A DNA stretch of 57,222 nt from Acidobacteriaceae bacterium (GTDB taxonomy: Bacteria; Acidobacteriota; Terriglobia; Terriglobales; Acidobacteriaceae). The notes below the pieces were generated by a model. It saw nothing but the letters and a program-made list of their open reading frames with translations, had not been told where the DNA came from and searched no databases. The stretch's first letter is position 1. Each line of letters starts with the position of its first letter. Both the position numbers and the translations under genes were made by a program. Where the stretch lies: contig CAJCIM010000210.1 in assembly GCA_903970395.1 (NCBI GenBank), positions 1 to 57,222 of the forward strand, given 5' to 3'. This document shows positions 37,162 through 47,698 of the stretch, in pieces.

Positions 37162-40100
37162 TTTCGTGCATTGTCAAAGATACGTTGCCACGGGCTATGC
37201 TTGAGGCTCCGTGTCCAGGTGTGTTGCACTCCGAGCGCAATCCGTTCAGGATGCGGCATCAGGATCAACGCACGTCCGTCCGCACTCGCAACACCAGCTA
37301 CACCTCTAACCGACCCGTTTGGATTGAGCGGATAATACTCCGTCACATTTCCACCATTATCGATGTATCGCATACCAACGACCGCACTGTCATCGATCTC
37401 GCGCACAGAGCCCTCACCATGCGCAACGATGATGGGGGCCTTCGTGCCAGCCATCCCATCGAAGAACAGCGAAGGCGAAGATTCAATCTCAACCATGCAC
37501 AATCTCGCTTCAAAGCGAGCTGACACGTTCCGCTCAAATTTGGGCCACGCCTCGGCACCGGGAATGATTGAATGCAACTGCGACATCATCTGGCAGCCGT
37601 TACATACACCCAACGAGAAACTGTCCGCACGCTCAAAGAATTCCGTAAACATCGCCTTCAGGCGCTCATTGAAGAGAATCGTCTTAGCCCAGCCGCTACC
37701 CGCTCCGAGTACATCTCCATAAGAAAATCCGCCACACGCCGCGAACCCAACAAACTCATTCAATACCTGGCGTCCCTCGAGCAGGTCGCTCATATGAACG
37801 TCCACTGCAGTGAATCCCGCACGATCAAAAGCTGCGGCCATCTCCACCTGTCCATTCACACCCTGCTCTCGCAAAATCGCCACGCGAGGATGCCTGGAGT
37901 GCACGAATGGAGCGCAGACACGTTCACCGAGATCAAAGGGCGTCGATACGGAAAGACCAGGCCGCTTCGCATCTTGAAGCAGCGAAAACTCCTGTGCAGC
38001 ACTCTCAGGGTTGTCGCGCAGGCTGGCTATATGAAAGCTGGTCTCGCTCCACATGCGATGCAGCACTGTTCGTACGTTGCTGTAGATATCGCCGTTGGAC
38101 CCGCGAAAGACAATCGACTCGCCGTCGACCGCACGGCCTACCTTGTTTACGCTGAGTCCTACGAAGCGCAACTCATCACACACGCGATCCGCATCGTTCG
38201 CGGCAACCTGCACGACGGCACCCAGCTCTTCGCTGAATAACGCCCGCAGTAGCACGGTCTTGTCTTTGACATCATATGGAAGCTCTATCTCCAGGCCTGT
38301 ACGACCGGCAAATGCCATCTCTACAAGCGTGACAAACAGTCCGCCGTCACTGCGATCGTGATACGCCAGAACACTGCCGCTCTTGTTCAACCGCTGCACG
38401 TTATCGAAGAACGCCGTCAGCAGAGCTGGCGACGGCGCATCGGGAGCGTAATCGCCGTTCTGTCCATACACCTGGGCGAGCGCAGACCCGCCGAGCCTGT
38501 TCTTACCCTCGCCGATGTCGATGAGGAGCAAAACATTATCTTCAACGCGAGCCTGAGGAGTAAGCGTGCTACGCACATCGCTCACCGGAGCAAAGCCGGA
38601 CACGACAAGAGACATCGGCGCAATCACACGCTTCGTCGTATCACCTTCCTGCCAGCGCATCCTCATCGACATGGAATCCTTGCCTACGGGAATCGTCATG
38701 TTAAGCGCAGGGCAGAACTCCATACCAACAGCCTTCACCGCCTCGAATAGTTTTTGATCCTCATCGCCTTCGCCCGCAGCTGCCATCCAGTTTGCGGAGA
38801 GCTTGATGTCAGCAAGGCTCTCTATGGCCGCACCTGCCAGGTTAGTGATTACCTCACCGACCGCCATTCGAGCGGATGCCGCGGCATCGATTACTGCGAG
38901 AGGGGTACGCTCGCCGATTGCCATTGCCTCGCCATGCACGGTGTCATACGCACTCAGAGTCACAGCACAGTCGGCCACAGGCACCTGCCACGGACCGACC
39001 ATCTGGTCCTGCACAACCATGCCGCCGACGCTGCGATCGCCGATCGTAATCAGAAAGTTTTTTGATGCAATGGCAGGCAGCCTCAACAAGCGCTCAACGG
39101 CGTCTTCAACTGTTATGCCACTGAAGTCGAATGCGGTAGGCTTACTCTCGAATTTGGCAAACGAGCGTTCCATCCGAGGCGGATTGCCGAACAGCAACTG
39201 AAGAGGAAGATCAATCGGCTTGCCTTCCTCGCCTTCAAGCGTCAGATGCTTTTCTTCCTCTGCGTAACCAACTACCGCATAAGGGCAACGCTCGCGTCCA
39301 CAGATTGCCTCAAACATCTCAAGATGTTCCGGCGCAATCGCGAGAACATAACGCTCCTGCGCCTCATTGCACCACGCTTCCAGAGGACTCAGGCCTTCTT
39401 CGCCGCGCGGAATTGCGTTCAGCTTGAACGTTCCACCGCAACCGCCGTCCTTGATCAGTTCGGGAAACGCGTTTGACAGTCCACCTGCGCCAACGTCGTG
39501 GATAAACGCGATGGGATTCGACTCTCCCATCTGCCAGCAGCGGTCGATGACCTCCTGTGCACGCCGCTCCATCTCTGCGTTGTCGCGTTGTACTGAAGCG
39601 AAGTCTAGCTCTGTATTCGCACTGCCCGCACTGCTCGAAGCAGCTCCGCCGCCGAGCCCAATCAACATGGCTGGCCCACCTAGCGCGACCAGTGCAAAGC
39701 CTGGCCGCATTGCGCCCTTCTCTACATGTTCGGCGCGAATGTTTCCCAGGCCGCCAGCGAGCATGATCGGCTTGTGATATCCAAAGTTGACGCCATCACT
39801 CGACTGCTCAAACGTGCGGAAGTATCCGCACAGATTAGGGCGACCAAACTCATTGTTGAAGGCCGCAGCTCCCAACGGCCCCTCAATCATGATATCGAGC
39901 GGCGAAGCAATATGCGACGGTCTTCCGATCGATGTCTCCCAAGGCTGCGGCGATTGTGGCAGCTGCAAATTTGAGACCGTGAAACCACACAGGCCAGCTT
40001 TTGGCTTACCACCACGGCCTGTTGCGCCCTCGTCGCGGATCTCGCCGCCGGAGCCGGTTGCGGCGCCAGGCCAGGGTGAAATCGCTGTCGGATGATTATG

Positions 40101-41021
40101 CGTCTCCACCTTCAGCAGGATGTCGATCTCTTCCTGATGGTAGCGATACGTGCTGTCATTCGCGTCCGCGAAGAAGCGTCCCGCATTCCACCCTCTGATC
40201 ACTGCCGCGTTATCGCGATACGCCGAGAGCACATTCTCACTCGAATGCTCGTAGGTATTGCGGATCATTTGAAACAAAGACTTCGGCTGCTTCTCGCCGT
40301 CTATCGTCCAGGTCGCATTGAAGATCTTGTGACGGCAGTGTTCACTGTTGGCTTGCGCAAACATGTACAGCTCGACATCCGTCGGGTTGCGCCCCAACTG
40401 CGTGAACTCCTTGACCAGGTAGCCGATCTCATCAGGAGCCAGAGATAGTCCCAACTCGCGGTCTGCTTCGACGATCGCTGCATCACCGCGTCCCAGGACG
40501 TCAATATACTCCAGCTTCCTTTGAGAACGCGGAGTAAACAACGTAGTTAGCTCGTTAGCGCTGTCGAAGAACACACTCTCAGTCATTCGGTCATGCAGCA
40601 ACGCTGCGACGCCATGTACATCGCGCACACCAACAATGCGAATCTCACGAGCGCGCTCGACACGCGACACACTTTCAAAACCAGTGTGGTGCAGAATCTC
40701 CGTCGCCTTGCTGGACCACGGCGATTGCGTGCCCGCACGCGGTCCTACCCACAGAAGCAAAGCAGGCTCCATATCTTGCTTTGCTTCGACTACGCCCAGT
40801 AACTCATTGAGCCTGGACTCGTCGTAAATACCTTTCTTGTCCGCAAGCTGCAGAAGATACAAAAAAGAGCTGGCAACGACTGACGCGTCCGGATCGATGG
40901 TGCGGATACGCGCTGTCAACCGCTCCAGTTCGAACGGGGTTAGCGCCGAAGGTCCGCGCAACAAGCGGACGGTAGGGCTAGATGTGGGCAGCGAGGTTTC
41001 GAGAGATATGGCTGGCGACAT
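37149..41021 (-). CDS. purL: Phosphoribosylformylglycinamidine synthase, long single-chain form
   Basis: 1290 aa. This is the large PurL in which the linker domain, the FGAM synthase core and the glutaminase are one chain. Visible parts: [79 protein letters not shown], and the class I glutaminase after about residue 1025 with the nucleophile Cys in [14 protein letters not shown] and the final MPHPER. Such a form is usual in gamma-proteobacteria and eukaryotes; many bacteria use PurS-PurQ-PurL instead. The ATG at 41021 overlaps purF by 44 bases; a TTG further in is possible. Confidence 0.96.
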   Translation of the reverse strand: MSPAISLETSLPTSSPTVRLLRGPSALTPFELERLTARIRTIDPDASVVASSFLYLLQLADKKGIYDESRLNELLGVVEAKQDMEPALLLWVGPRAGTQSPWSSKATEILHHTGFESVSRVERAREIRIVGVRDVHGVAALLHDRMTESVFFDSANELTTLFTPRSQRKLEYIDVLGRGDAAIVEADRELGLSLAPDEIGYLVKEFTQLGRNPTDVELYMFAQANSEHCRHKIFNATWTIDGEKQPKSLFQMIRNTYEHSSENVLSAYRDNAAVIRGWNAGRFFADANDSTYRYHQEEIDILLKVETHNHPTAISPWPGAATGSGGEIRDEGATGRGGKPKAGLCGFTVSNLQLPQSPQPWETSIGRPSHIASPLDIMIEGPLGAAAFNNEFGRPNLCGYFRTFEQSSDGVNFGYHKPIMLAGGLGNIRAEHVEKGAMRPGFALVALGGPAMLIGLGGGAASSSAGSANTELDFASVQRDNAEMERRAQEVIDRCWQMGESNPIAFIHDVGAGGLSNAFPELIKDGGCGGTFKLNAIPRGEEGLSPLEAWCNEAQERYVLAIAPEHLEMFEAICGRERCPYAVVGYAEEEKHLTLEGEEGKPIDLPLQLLFGNPPRMERSFAKFESKPTAFDFSGITVEDAVERLLRLPAIASKNFLITIGDRSVGGMVVQDQMVGPWQVPVADCAVTLSAYDTVHGEAMAIGERTPLAVIDAAASARMAVGEVITNLAGAAIESLADIKLSANWMAAAGEGDEDQKLFEAVKAVGMEFCPALNMTIPVGKDSMSMRMRWQEGDTTKRVIAPMSLVVSGFAPVSDVRSTLTPQARVEDNVLLLIDIGEGKNRLGGSALAQVYGQNGDYAPDAPSPALLTAFFDNVQRLNKSGSVLAYHDRSDGGLFVTLVEMAFAGRTGLEIELPYDVKDKTVLLRALFSEELGAVVQVAANDADRVCDELRFVGLSVNKVGRAVDGESIVFRGSNGDIYSNVRTVLHRMWSETSFHIASLRDNPESAAQEFSLLQDAKRPGLSVSTPFDLGERVCAPFVHSRHPRVAILREQGVNGQVEMAAAFDRAGFTAVDVHMSDLLEGRQVLNEFVGFAACGGFSYGDVLGAGSGWAKTILFNERLKAMFTEFFERADSFSLGVCNGCQMMSQLHSIIPGAEAWPKFERNVSARFEARLCMVEIESSPSLFFDGMAGTKAPIIVAHGEGSVREIDDSAVVGMRYIDNGGNVTEYYPLNPNGSVRGVAGVASADGRALILMPHPERIALGVQHTWTRSLKHSPWQRIFDNARKWVG

Positions 41022-42507
41022 CTTCGGTCTGCTTGGCTGTGTCGTTACGCTGGCGTTCCAGCAGATTAAGGTACTCCTCGGTGATGTCTCCAGTTACGTA
41101 GACACCGTCGAAGACCGATGTATCGAAGTGTGAAAGTCCCGGTGCGGCCTCTGTGATCGCATTCTTCAGATCGTCAAGGTCTTGAAAGATCAACTCATCC
41201 GCGCCAATCTCTTGCGCGAGTTGCGGCACATCCTTGCCCGTAGCAATCAGTTCGGATCGCGCCGGCATGTCGATGCCGTAGACGTTCGGGAAACGCACTG
41301 GCGGCGCGGCGGAACATACATAGACCTTGTTCGCGCCCTGCTCACGCACCATCGCGATGATCTCTTTGATCGTTGTGCCGCGCACGATCGAATCGTCAAC
41401 CAGCATCACGTTCTTGCCGCGAAACGCCTGCGGGATGGGATTCAGCTTCCTGCGAATCGACTGCTTACGCATCGCCTGCCCTGGCATGATGAACGTGCGT
41501 CCAACGTAGCGATTTCTCACTAGCGCATCGCGATACGGCAGGTTCAATCGAGTCGCAATCTCCTGCGCGGCGATGCGGCTGGTCGACGGAATCGGAATGA
41601 CAACATCGATAGGAAGGTGCGCCCACTCACGCATAATCTTTGCAGCCAGCTTGGTGCCCATATTGATGCGGCACTGATACACCGAGGCACCGTCCAGCAC
41701 TGAATCTGGCCGCGCTAGATACACAAACTCGAACAGGCACGGCGCTTTCTCATGCGCTTGCAGGCTGACATGGCGATGGACTTCGCCTTCCATGTCGATG
41801 AAGATCACCTCGCCGGGCTCGAGGTCATGGTGAAGATCGAAGCCGCCTACCTGGAGAGCCACGCTCTCTGAGGCGATCATGTACTCCATTGAGCGCCCGA
41901 GGTCGCGGAAGCTTCCTGTATCGCGAGTGCCGAAGATCAGAGGTCGAATGCCGTGCAGATCGCGAAACGCGACTATGCCGACACCGGCGATCATCGTGAT
42001 GACGGCGTAGCCGCCCTTACATCGACGATGCACCTCTTCCACGGCCGCGAAGACATCAAATTCGTTGGGATGCACCGCTCCGCGCCGCGACAACGCGTGA
42101 GCGAAGACATTCAGCATCACCTCGGAGTCTGAGTTCGTATTCAGATGACGCATGTCCGTCTCGAACAGGCCGTGTACGATCTCCGAAACATTTGTCAGAT
42201 TTCCGTTGTGAGCAAAGGCAATTCCATACGGGGAGTTCACATAGAACGGCTGCGCCTCTGCCACCGATGCGCAACCCGCAGTCGGATACCTCACGTGACC
42301 AATGCCAACATCTCCAAGAAGCCGGGCCATGTTCCCAGCGTCGAAGACGTCCGTGATCAGGCCTTCAGCCTTCTCCAGATAAAACTTGCCCTGATAACAC
42401 GTCGCAATACCCGCTGCATCCTGCCCACGGTGCTGCAGCATGGAGAGCGAGTCATAAATTACCTGGCTGACCGGACTATGTCCGAAGACGCCAACGATAC
42501 CGCACAT
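40978..42507 (-). CDS. purF: Amidophosphoribosyltransferase
   Basis: 509 aa. [10 protein letters not shown] places the catalytic cysteine at residue 2 with no propeptide visible. The glutaminase domain (1-230) contains the YPTAG and NGNLTN motifs; the phosphoribosyltransferase domain has the PRPP loop [17 protein letters not shown]. Four cysteines typical of the iron-sulfur Bacillus-type enzyme are not obvious. It starts the purine pathway and heads the operon. The 156-base spacer to the divergent gene at 42664 should contain the operon promoter. Confidence 0.96.
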   Translation of the reverse strand: MCGIVGVFGHSPVSQVIYDSLSMLQHRGQDAAGIATCYQGKFYLEKAEGLITDVFDAGNMARLLGDVGIGHVRYPTAGCASVAEAQPFYVNSPYGIAFAHNGNLTNVSEIVHGLFETDMRHLNTNSDSEVMLNVFAHALSRRGAVHPNEFDVFAAVEEVHRRCKGGYAVITMIAGVGIVAFRDLHGIRPLIFGTRDTGSFRDLGRSMEYMIASESVALQVGGFDLHHDLEPGEVIFIDMEGEVHRHVSLQAHEKAPCLFEFVYLARPDSVLDGASVYQCRINMGTKLAAKIMREWAHLPIDVVIPIPSTSRIAAQEIATRLNLPYRDALVRNRYVGRTFIMPGQAMRKQSIRRKLNPIPQAFRGKNVMLVDDSIVRGTTIKEIIAMVREQGANKVYVCSAAPPVRFPNVYGIDMPARSELIATGKDVPQLAQEIGADELIFQDLDDLKNAITEAAPGLSHFDTSVFDGVYVTGDITEEYLNLLERQRNDTAKQTEDVASHISRNLAAHI

Positions 42508-42663
42508 AGGTCCTCACTGCCGTTCGGTCACTGGGAAGAAGAGTGTTTTCGCGGAGAAATCACATAGTTATTATCGCCGATAACCGTGAGGAAATTCGCC
42601 CGGTTGCCATCATGGTGAGCATTTGCAACATTTTGGTGACATCTGCGTTGTACACTGTCCAAA

Positions 42664-43044
42664 ATGCGCCGTCTGTTGAGCCTCGTTCTGCTGCTGGTCT
42701 TCGGTCTTCCGGCCGTTGCACCAGCGCTCGACGTTTCGGCGACGCCGGACTCGCGGCTCCCTGCCTGCTGCCGCCGCAACGGTGCCCACCAGTGCGCGAT
42801 GTCGCAGCAGGAACTGGACGCGCAGCTAGGTAGCAAGCAGATGACCACGGTGCGCAGCAAGTGCCCGTGCTACCCCGCGTCGTCGATACCATTGCAGCAC
42901 CAGCAACTCGGCTTCCACCCCGACGCACCGGTTCTGACAGCCTTCGTCTCCCAGCCAACGCCCGTCAGCCAGATTCAGGCCTGGGCGCGCGCCGCGGAGG
43001 CGGGTGCCCGCCACAAACGGGGCCCACCCCAACAGCTCCTCTAG
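42664..43044 (+). CDS. Small secreted Cys/His protein next to a TonB receptor
   Basis: 126 aa. Signal peptide MRRLLSLVLLLVFGLPAVAPAL. The mature part begins with a cluster CCRRNGAHQCAM, then SKCPCYP, and ends in a basic tail. CC-x5-HxCxM followed by CPC gives five thiols, a histidine and a methionine, a plausible soft-metal (copper) site. I do not recognise a named family. The TonB receptor gene follows 107 bases downstream on the same strand, so a joint role in metal or siderophore handling is an inference. Confidence 0.65.
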   Translation: MRRLLSLVLLLVFGLPAVAPALDVSATPDSRLPACCRRNGAHQCAMSQQELDAQLGSKQMTTVRSKCPCYPASSIPLQHQQLGFHPDAPVLTAFVSQPTPVSQIQAWARAAEAGARHKRGPPQQLL

Positions 43045-43151
43045 TTCCCGACCAACAGCGCCAGCCTACTGTAGGCGCTGCGGCTGTCTCTATCACAGGA
43101 ACTCGTCCCGCCGGCTTACCCACCGGTTTGAGAGACGAATAAGGAGCATAT

Positions 43152-45452
43152 ATGCGCATCACTGCACTCTTCGCCGTCCTCTTCGGACTGCTCACTACCG
43201 CGGCCCACGCCGCCATCTTCGGACAAGTCCACGGAATCGTTCACGATCCGCAACATCGCCCCATCAAGGGCGCTACCATTACGCTTCAGGCCGGACATTC
43301 GGCGCTCATCTTCAACGCAACCTCCGACGCCGAAGGTGTCTTTCGGGTTCCATCCGTGCCCCTTGGGGACTACATCCTCAGCGTCTCCGAAGCAGGCTTT
43401 GCCGAATACCGGGAGACGGTCACGGTCGGCAGCAACTCGACCCTTACACTTCATCTGCAACTGGCGATTGCAACGGTTAGCCAAACGGTGACAGTGCAGA
43501 ACAATCCCGATGCCACCAACATCGACTCGGTAACTCCTGAAACGATGGTCGACCGCATCGACATCGCGCAGACGCCTGGTGCCGATCGCACAAACTCGCT
43601 CGCCATGATCACCGATTATGTCCCCGGCGCGTATATGACTCACGACATGCTCCATATGCGTGGTGGTCATGAGCTCAGTTGGCTCATCGATGGTGTTCTC
43701 ATCCCGGATACCAACATCGCCAGCAACGTTGGCCCGCAGATCGACCCAAAGGATATTGACACCCTGGAGGTCGAACGTGGCAGCTACAGTGCCGATCTCG
43801 GAGACCGCACCTATGGCATGTTCAACGTATTGCCCCGCACCGGCTTTGAGCGGGACCACGACGGAGAGCTCGTCTTGACCGCAGGCAACTTCTATCAGAC
43901 AAACGATCAGATCAGCCTCGGCAGCCACTCCGACAAGTTTGCCTGGTACGTCAGTGGCAACGGCAACCGCAGCAACTACGGGCTGCAGCCTGCAATATCA
44001 CAGCCCGTCAACGACGCGGCTAACGGAGGCGGAGCATTCACTTCGCTGATCTACAACCGGGATGCTGCCGACCAGTTTCGGCTCGTCGCCCAGTTCCGCT
44101 CCGACTACTATCAGATACCCAAAGACCCGAACGTAAATGATTGGGAGAACCAGCTCTACGACTCTTCCGGCCTCTCCGATGCAGAACGTGAGACCGACAG
44201 CTACGCTGCGTTCACCTGGCTGCGCACTCTCAGCCCGAACGCGGTCTTCCAGCTTTCACCGTTCTTTCACTATAACCAGGCAAACTATCTCGCGAACCCC
44301 AACGATCAACCCGTTGCCACTACCGCCGATGAAGTCGGCAACTACTTCGGCGGGCAAGCATCCTTTTCGACGACCGTCGCGAAGAACTCTCTCAAAGCCG
44401 GCATCTACGGTTATGCGCAGCGCGAAAACGATACCTTCGGGGCTATTTTCAATGATGGCAGCTTCCCCAACTTCAGCGTAAATCCCACTGTGAATGGTGC
44501 AGTGCAGGAATCCTACATCGAGGACAACTACCGGCCAACCTCATGGCTGACCATGATCGCAGGCGAGCGCGAATCCCACTTCCAGGGTGCCATCACCGAA
44601 ACCGCCTTCTACCCCCGCGTGGGCGCTGCAATCCAGATTCCCAAGCTGAACTGGGTATTCCGTGGATTCTACGGCCACTTCTATCAACCACCACCGCTCA
44701 CCAGCATCACTGGCGAGGCCCTCGTCTATGCCCAGTCACTCTTCAACCCTGGCGCTCAGACCGCGGGTGACAGCTTTGTCCCTCTGAAGGGTGAGCGTAA
44801 CGAAGAACATCAATTCGGGGTACAGATTCCGTTCCGCGGTTGGCTGCTCGACGCCGACACCTTCGAAACCCGCGGCCAGAACTTCCTCGACCACAACAAC
44901 ATCGGTGAATCCAGCATCTTCATCCCCATCACCGTGCAGGGCGCACTGATCCAGGCATGGGAGCTCACGCTGCGTTCGCCACACCTCTGGCGCTATGGGC
45001 AAGCTCATCTGTCCTACTCCAATCAACTCGCGCAACAGATTGGCGGCATTACCGGCGGACTGACCTGCTTCTCACCTGGCAATCCGTCGCTCTGCGCGGT
45101 AGCACCGGGTTTCTCCGCTCTGGATCATGACCAACGCAACACACTGAACGTCGGCTTCAATGGCTTCCTGCCGCACAATATCACCAGTTCCTTCAACGTG
45201 TACTACGGCTCCGGCTTCTCGAACGGCTTTCAGTCGCCGCCTTCACCCTATACCGGACCGTACCTGCCCTCGCACACCACTGCAGATCTTGCCCTCGGCA
45301 AGACCTTCGGCGAGAGCTATACCGTCTCGGTGAATTTGATCAACGTGGGCAACACGCGCGTGCTGCTCGACAACAGCCTGACCTTCGGAGGTTTCCACTA
45401 TAACGATCCACGGCAGATCTACGGAGAGTTGCGGTATCGGTTCAAATACTGA
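43152..45452 (+). CDS. TonB-dependent receptor with carboxypeptidase-regulatory-like domain
   Basis: 766 aa. Signal peptide to about residue 20; a CarboxypepD_reg-like beta-sandwich at about 24-105 (GQVHGIVHDPQHRPIKGATITLQAG); a plug domain near 115-225 with MRGGHELSWLIDGVLIPD and DIDTLEVERGSYSADLGDRTYG; then a beta-barrel ending in LRYRFKY with a terminal aromatic, as outer-membrane proteins do. An obvious TonB box is not seen. The barrel is shorter than in the giant acidobacterial Oar-like receptors (about 1,000-1,200 aa). It imports an unknown ligand; the upstream Cys/His protein suggests a metal. A strong terminator follows. Confidence 0.88.
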   Translation: MRITALFAVLFGLLTTAAHAAIFGQVHGIVHDPQHRPIKGATITLQAGHSALIFNATSDAEGVFRVPSVPLGDYILSVSEAGFAEYRETVTVGSNSTLTLHLQLAIATVSQTVTVQNNPDATNIDSVTPETMVDRIDIAQTPGADRTNSLAMITDYVPGAYMTHDMLHMRGGHELSWLIDGVLIPDTNIASNVGPQIDPKDIDTLEVERGSYSADLGDRTYGMFNVLPRTGFERDHDGELVLTAGNFYQTNDQISLGSHSDKFAWYVSGNGNRSNYGLQPAISQPVNDAANGGGAFTSLIYNRDAADQFRLVAQFRSDYYQIPKDPNVNDWENQLYDSSGLSDAERETDSYAAFTWLRTLSPNAVFQLSPFFHYNQANYLANPNDQPVATTADEVGNYFGGQASFSTTVAKNSLKAGIYGYAQRENDTFGAIFNDGSFPNFSVNPTVNGAVQESYIEDNYRPTSWLTMIAGERESHFQGAITETAFYPRVGAAIQIPKLNWVFRGFYGHFYQPPPLTSITGEALVYAQSLFNPGAQTAGDSFVPLKGERNEEHQFGVQIPFRGWLLDADTFETRGQNFLDHNNIGESSIFIPITVQGALIQAWELTLRSPHLWRYGQAHLSYSNQLAQQIGGITGGLTCFSPGNPSLCAVAPGFSALDHDQRNTLNVGFNGFLPHNITSSFNVYYGSGFSNGFQSPPSPYTGPYLPSHTTADLALGKTFGESYTVSVNLINVGNTRVLLDNSLTFGGFHYNDPRQIYGELRYRFKY

Positions 45453-45499
45453 ATTGGATCATGGAACCTCTTGACACCCTAATTACAATGGAATTAGAT

Positions 45500-45527
45500 A
45501 AAAAGCCCGGCTCAGGTCGGGCTTTTT
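45500..45527. terminator. Bidirectional intrinsic terminator
   Basis: AAAAAGCCCG pairs with CGGGCTTTTT over an eight-base loop. T-runs exist on both strands, so it can serve the TonB receptor gene and the convergent barrel gene at 45658. Confidence 0.92.
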
Positions 45528-45657
45528 CCGTCCCACATTTTTCTCAACTCGTGTTATCGCTCTAGCAACCACTTCACCAATTACCAGGCTAACCTCAATC
45601 CGCTCCGGATCTTATCCCGAAAATCGGGGTAGGTTCCTGCGTTCGGAGCGCTACTGA

Positions 45658-47391
45658 TTAGAAGTTGAAGGCCAGGCCACCCTGGATGCCGCGCGGCATC
45701 TGGGCGAGGAAGAGTGTGTGGCCGTCGGGAGCCAGGAAGGGCTGGTAGCCCTGTTCGAGGAGGTTGGACGCTTCCACTACGGCGTCGATGCCCTGTGGCA
45801 GGAAGCGACCGCACCACAGACGCTGGCGAACGAAAAAACTGAGGTAGGCCTCGTCGGGCATGTTGTTGTAGCCGTTTACCTGGGTGAGCGTACGGTTGGG
45901 CTGCCAGCGGTACTCTGCCTTCACGGTGGTGCCGGTGTGCAGCACCTTGCCACGGATGGCGGCGCTGACGGCCGTGGTAGTCTGCGCGCTAAGGTTCTGC
46001 TGCAGCGCCTGTATGGACGGTGCGCCGAGATTGCTGACGAGCGCTGTGCCGAGGTCGTACTCCACCCAAGTGGAGAGCGCTGGGGTAAGAGGGTGCATCC
46101 ACTCCGCGCTGACGCCGCGTCCCTGATACCCTTGCGCGGCTGCCTGAAAGGTGCCCGTGGTTGGGTCTTCGACGATGCCAGTTGTCTGAAGATCGGTACG
46201 GGTGAGGATGCCGCTGCCGCCGACCGCCGCATAGTTCATGTGGTCGATATAGCCGCTGGCCGTGACGACATCCTGACCGAGCTTACGGCTCACTGCGAGT
46301 TCATTGTGGCTGCCCTCGTTGCCGAGTGGTCGCCCCTCGGCGTCGGCGACGGCGGTGATCTGGGGCTTCAGCCGGTCGAGGTCGTCAGCGCCCTGCACCT
46401 GTCGCGAGGTGGCGTAGCGGTACTCAACGACCACATCGTCCGTGGGACGCGCAGTGACATGGACGTAGGGCTGGGTCCGGAAGCGAGTGGCTTGTAGGCG
46501 CTCGGCCTCAATCAGGGTACCAGCGTCGATCACAACGGTGTCGCCAAACTCCAACTTCTGGGCGCTGGCGAGGTCGAGTATCTCAAAACCGGGGCCAAAG
46601 CCCGGCATGCTGCCGTTCGCCAACTCCGGATGCGACTGGAAGCCGGTGACCAGGCGCGTACTGCCGCCCAGCGGAGACTGGCGCTGATATCCCGCAGTAA
46701 CCGCGACCGAGGGACCAGGCGAGTCAACGCTTTGCGTATTGCCGCCGACGTCGGCCCGAAGCACCGCGCCTTCACCGTCGCCCATGGTGCGGCTGAGGAC
46801 CAGAGCCTGGTGCATGCCGCCATCGCCGAAGGTACCATCACCGTTGGTGACCGTAACACGGCCCTCCGAGGAGGCGCGGCTGACGCCTTCTGAGCTGGAC
46901 GAGACGGAGATTCCATCCTCCGGGTCGACGAGGCGAAGCAGTGGGCGGTTGGCGGTGGAGCGCAGCGCCCACTTCCAGTCATCCGCAGGCTCGTCGGCGC
47001 GGCGACGCTGCGCCGGAAGCCAGCCGTCGGCTTCGAAGAGGGTGCTCATGGTGAGATTGACGATGGACTGGACGCCGGGCTGTAGGCGCAGATTGTTGCG
47101 CAGCGTGGGCATGAAGAACGCAGCCGAAGCGCGCAGCTGATAACGTCCGGGAACAACAGAAGGAAGGAGGTAGCGACCGTGGTCGTCACTGAAGGCTACG
47201 GCAATGGTGGAGGCGTCCATCGCCAGCAGCTCCACCATTGCACCGAGCTGTGGAGAGCCATGCGCGTCGCACACAACACCAGAGACTGCCGCCGGAGTGG
47301 CGGCTCCAGCGTGTGGCGATTCCGCAGCGCAGGATGCATACAGTCCCAGCAGCGTTGCCATCATCATCAGACCCGGTACGAATCGTTTCAC
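45658..47391 (-). CDS. Outer-membrane beta-barrel protein with carboxypeptidase-regulatory-like domain
   Basis: 577 aa. Signal peptide (FVPGLMMMATLLGLYASCAA); regulatory-like beta-sandwich at about 35-115 (VSGVVCDAHGSPQLGAMVELLAM and GRYLLPSVVPGRYQLRASAAFF); then long alternating beta strands ending in GGLAFNF, a C-terminal Phe typical of outer-membrane insertion. There is no plug motif, so it is not a standard TonB receptor; it may be a truncated relative or a structural barrel. It lies 307 bases downstream of the GWxTD gene on the same strand. Confidence 0.72.
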   Translation of the reverse strand: MKRFVPGLMMMATLLGLYASCAAESPHAGAATPAAVSGVVCDAHGSPQLGAMVELLAMDASTIAVAFSDDHGRYLLPSVVPGRYQLRASAAFFMPTLRNNLRLQPGVQSIVNLTMSTLFEADGWLPAQRRRADEPADDWKWALRSTANRPLLRLVDPEDGISVSSSSEGVSRASSEGRVTVTNGDGTFGDGGMHQALVLSRTMGDGEGAVLRADVGGNTQSVDSPGPSVAVTAGYQRQSPLGGSTRLVTGFQSHPELANGSMPGFGPGFEILDLASAQKLEFGDTVVIDAGTLIEAERLQATRFRTQPYVHVTARPTDDVVVEYRYATSRQVQGADDLDRLKPQITAVADAEGRPLGNEGSHNELAVSRKLGQDVVTASGYIDHMNYAAVGGSGILTRTDLQTTGIVEDPTTGTFQAAAQGYQGRGVSAEWMHPLTPALSTWVEYDLGTALVSNLGAPSIQALQQNLSAQTTTAVSAAIRGKVLHTGTTVKAEYRWQPNRTLTQVNGYNNMPDEAYLSFFVRQRLWCGRFLPQGIDAVVEASNLLEQGYQPFLAPDGHTLFLAQMPRGIQGGLAFNF

Positions 47392-47698
47392 CGCGCTTTA
47401 ATACCTCATTTGCGCGCCTACGGCTCTCCAAGACGTCCGTGCGGCTCGTGCATAACCGGCCGTTTGCAGTAGGTGAAAGAGGTTATTCACACGTTCGTGT
47501 CCTGCGTGATGTTCACTCTTGCCGATCGACTCGCGTCTAGCGGCGCTCCACGTACCACTTCAGTCCTTCAGACTACTGCGGAATCGCGGATTTCTCAACT
47601 GCGGATGGACCTGTTTTTTCAACTCAGCCTTACTGTCCAGTCAAACTATGTTCCATAACTTTTCAAATTGTCTCAGTGCGTCCTTTGTTGCTCCACGA
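47392..47698. other. Intergenic region between the barrel gene and the GWxTD gene
   Basis: 307 bases. It should contain the promoter of the barrel gene and the end of the GWxTD transcript. No strong hairpin or ORF is evident. Confidence 0.45.
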
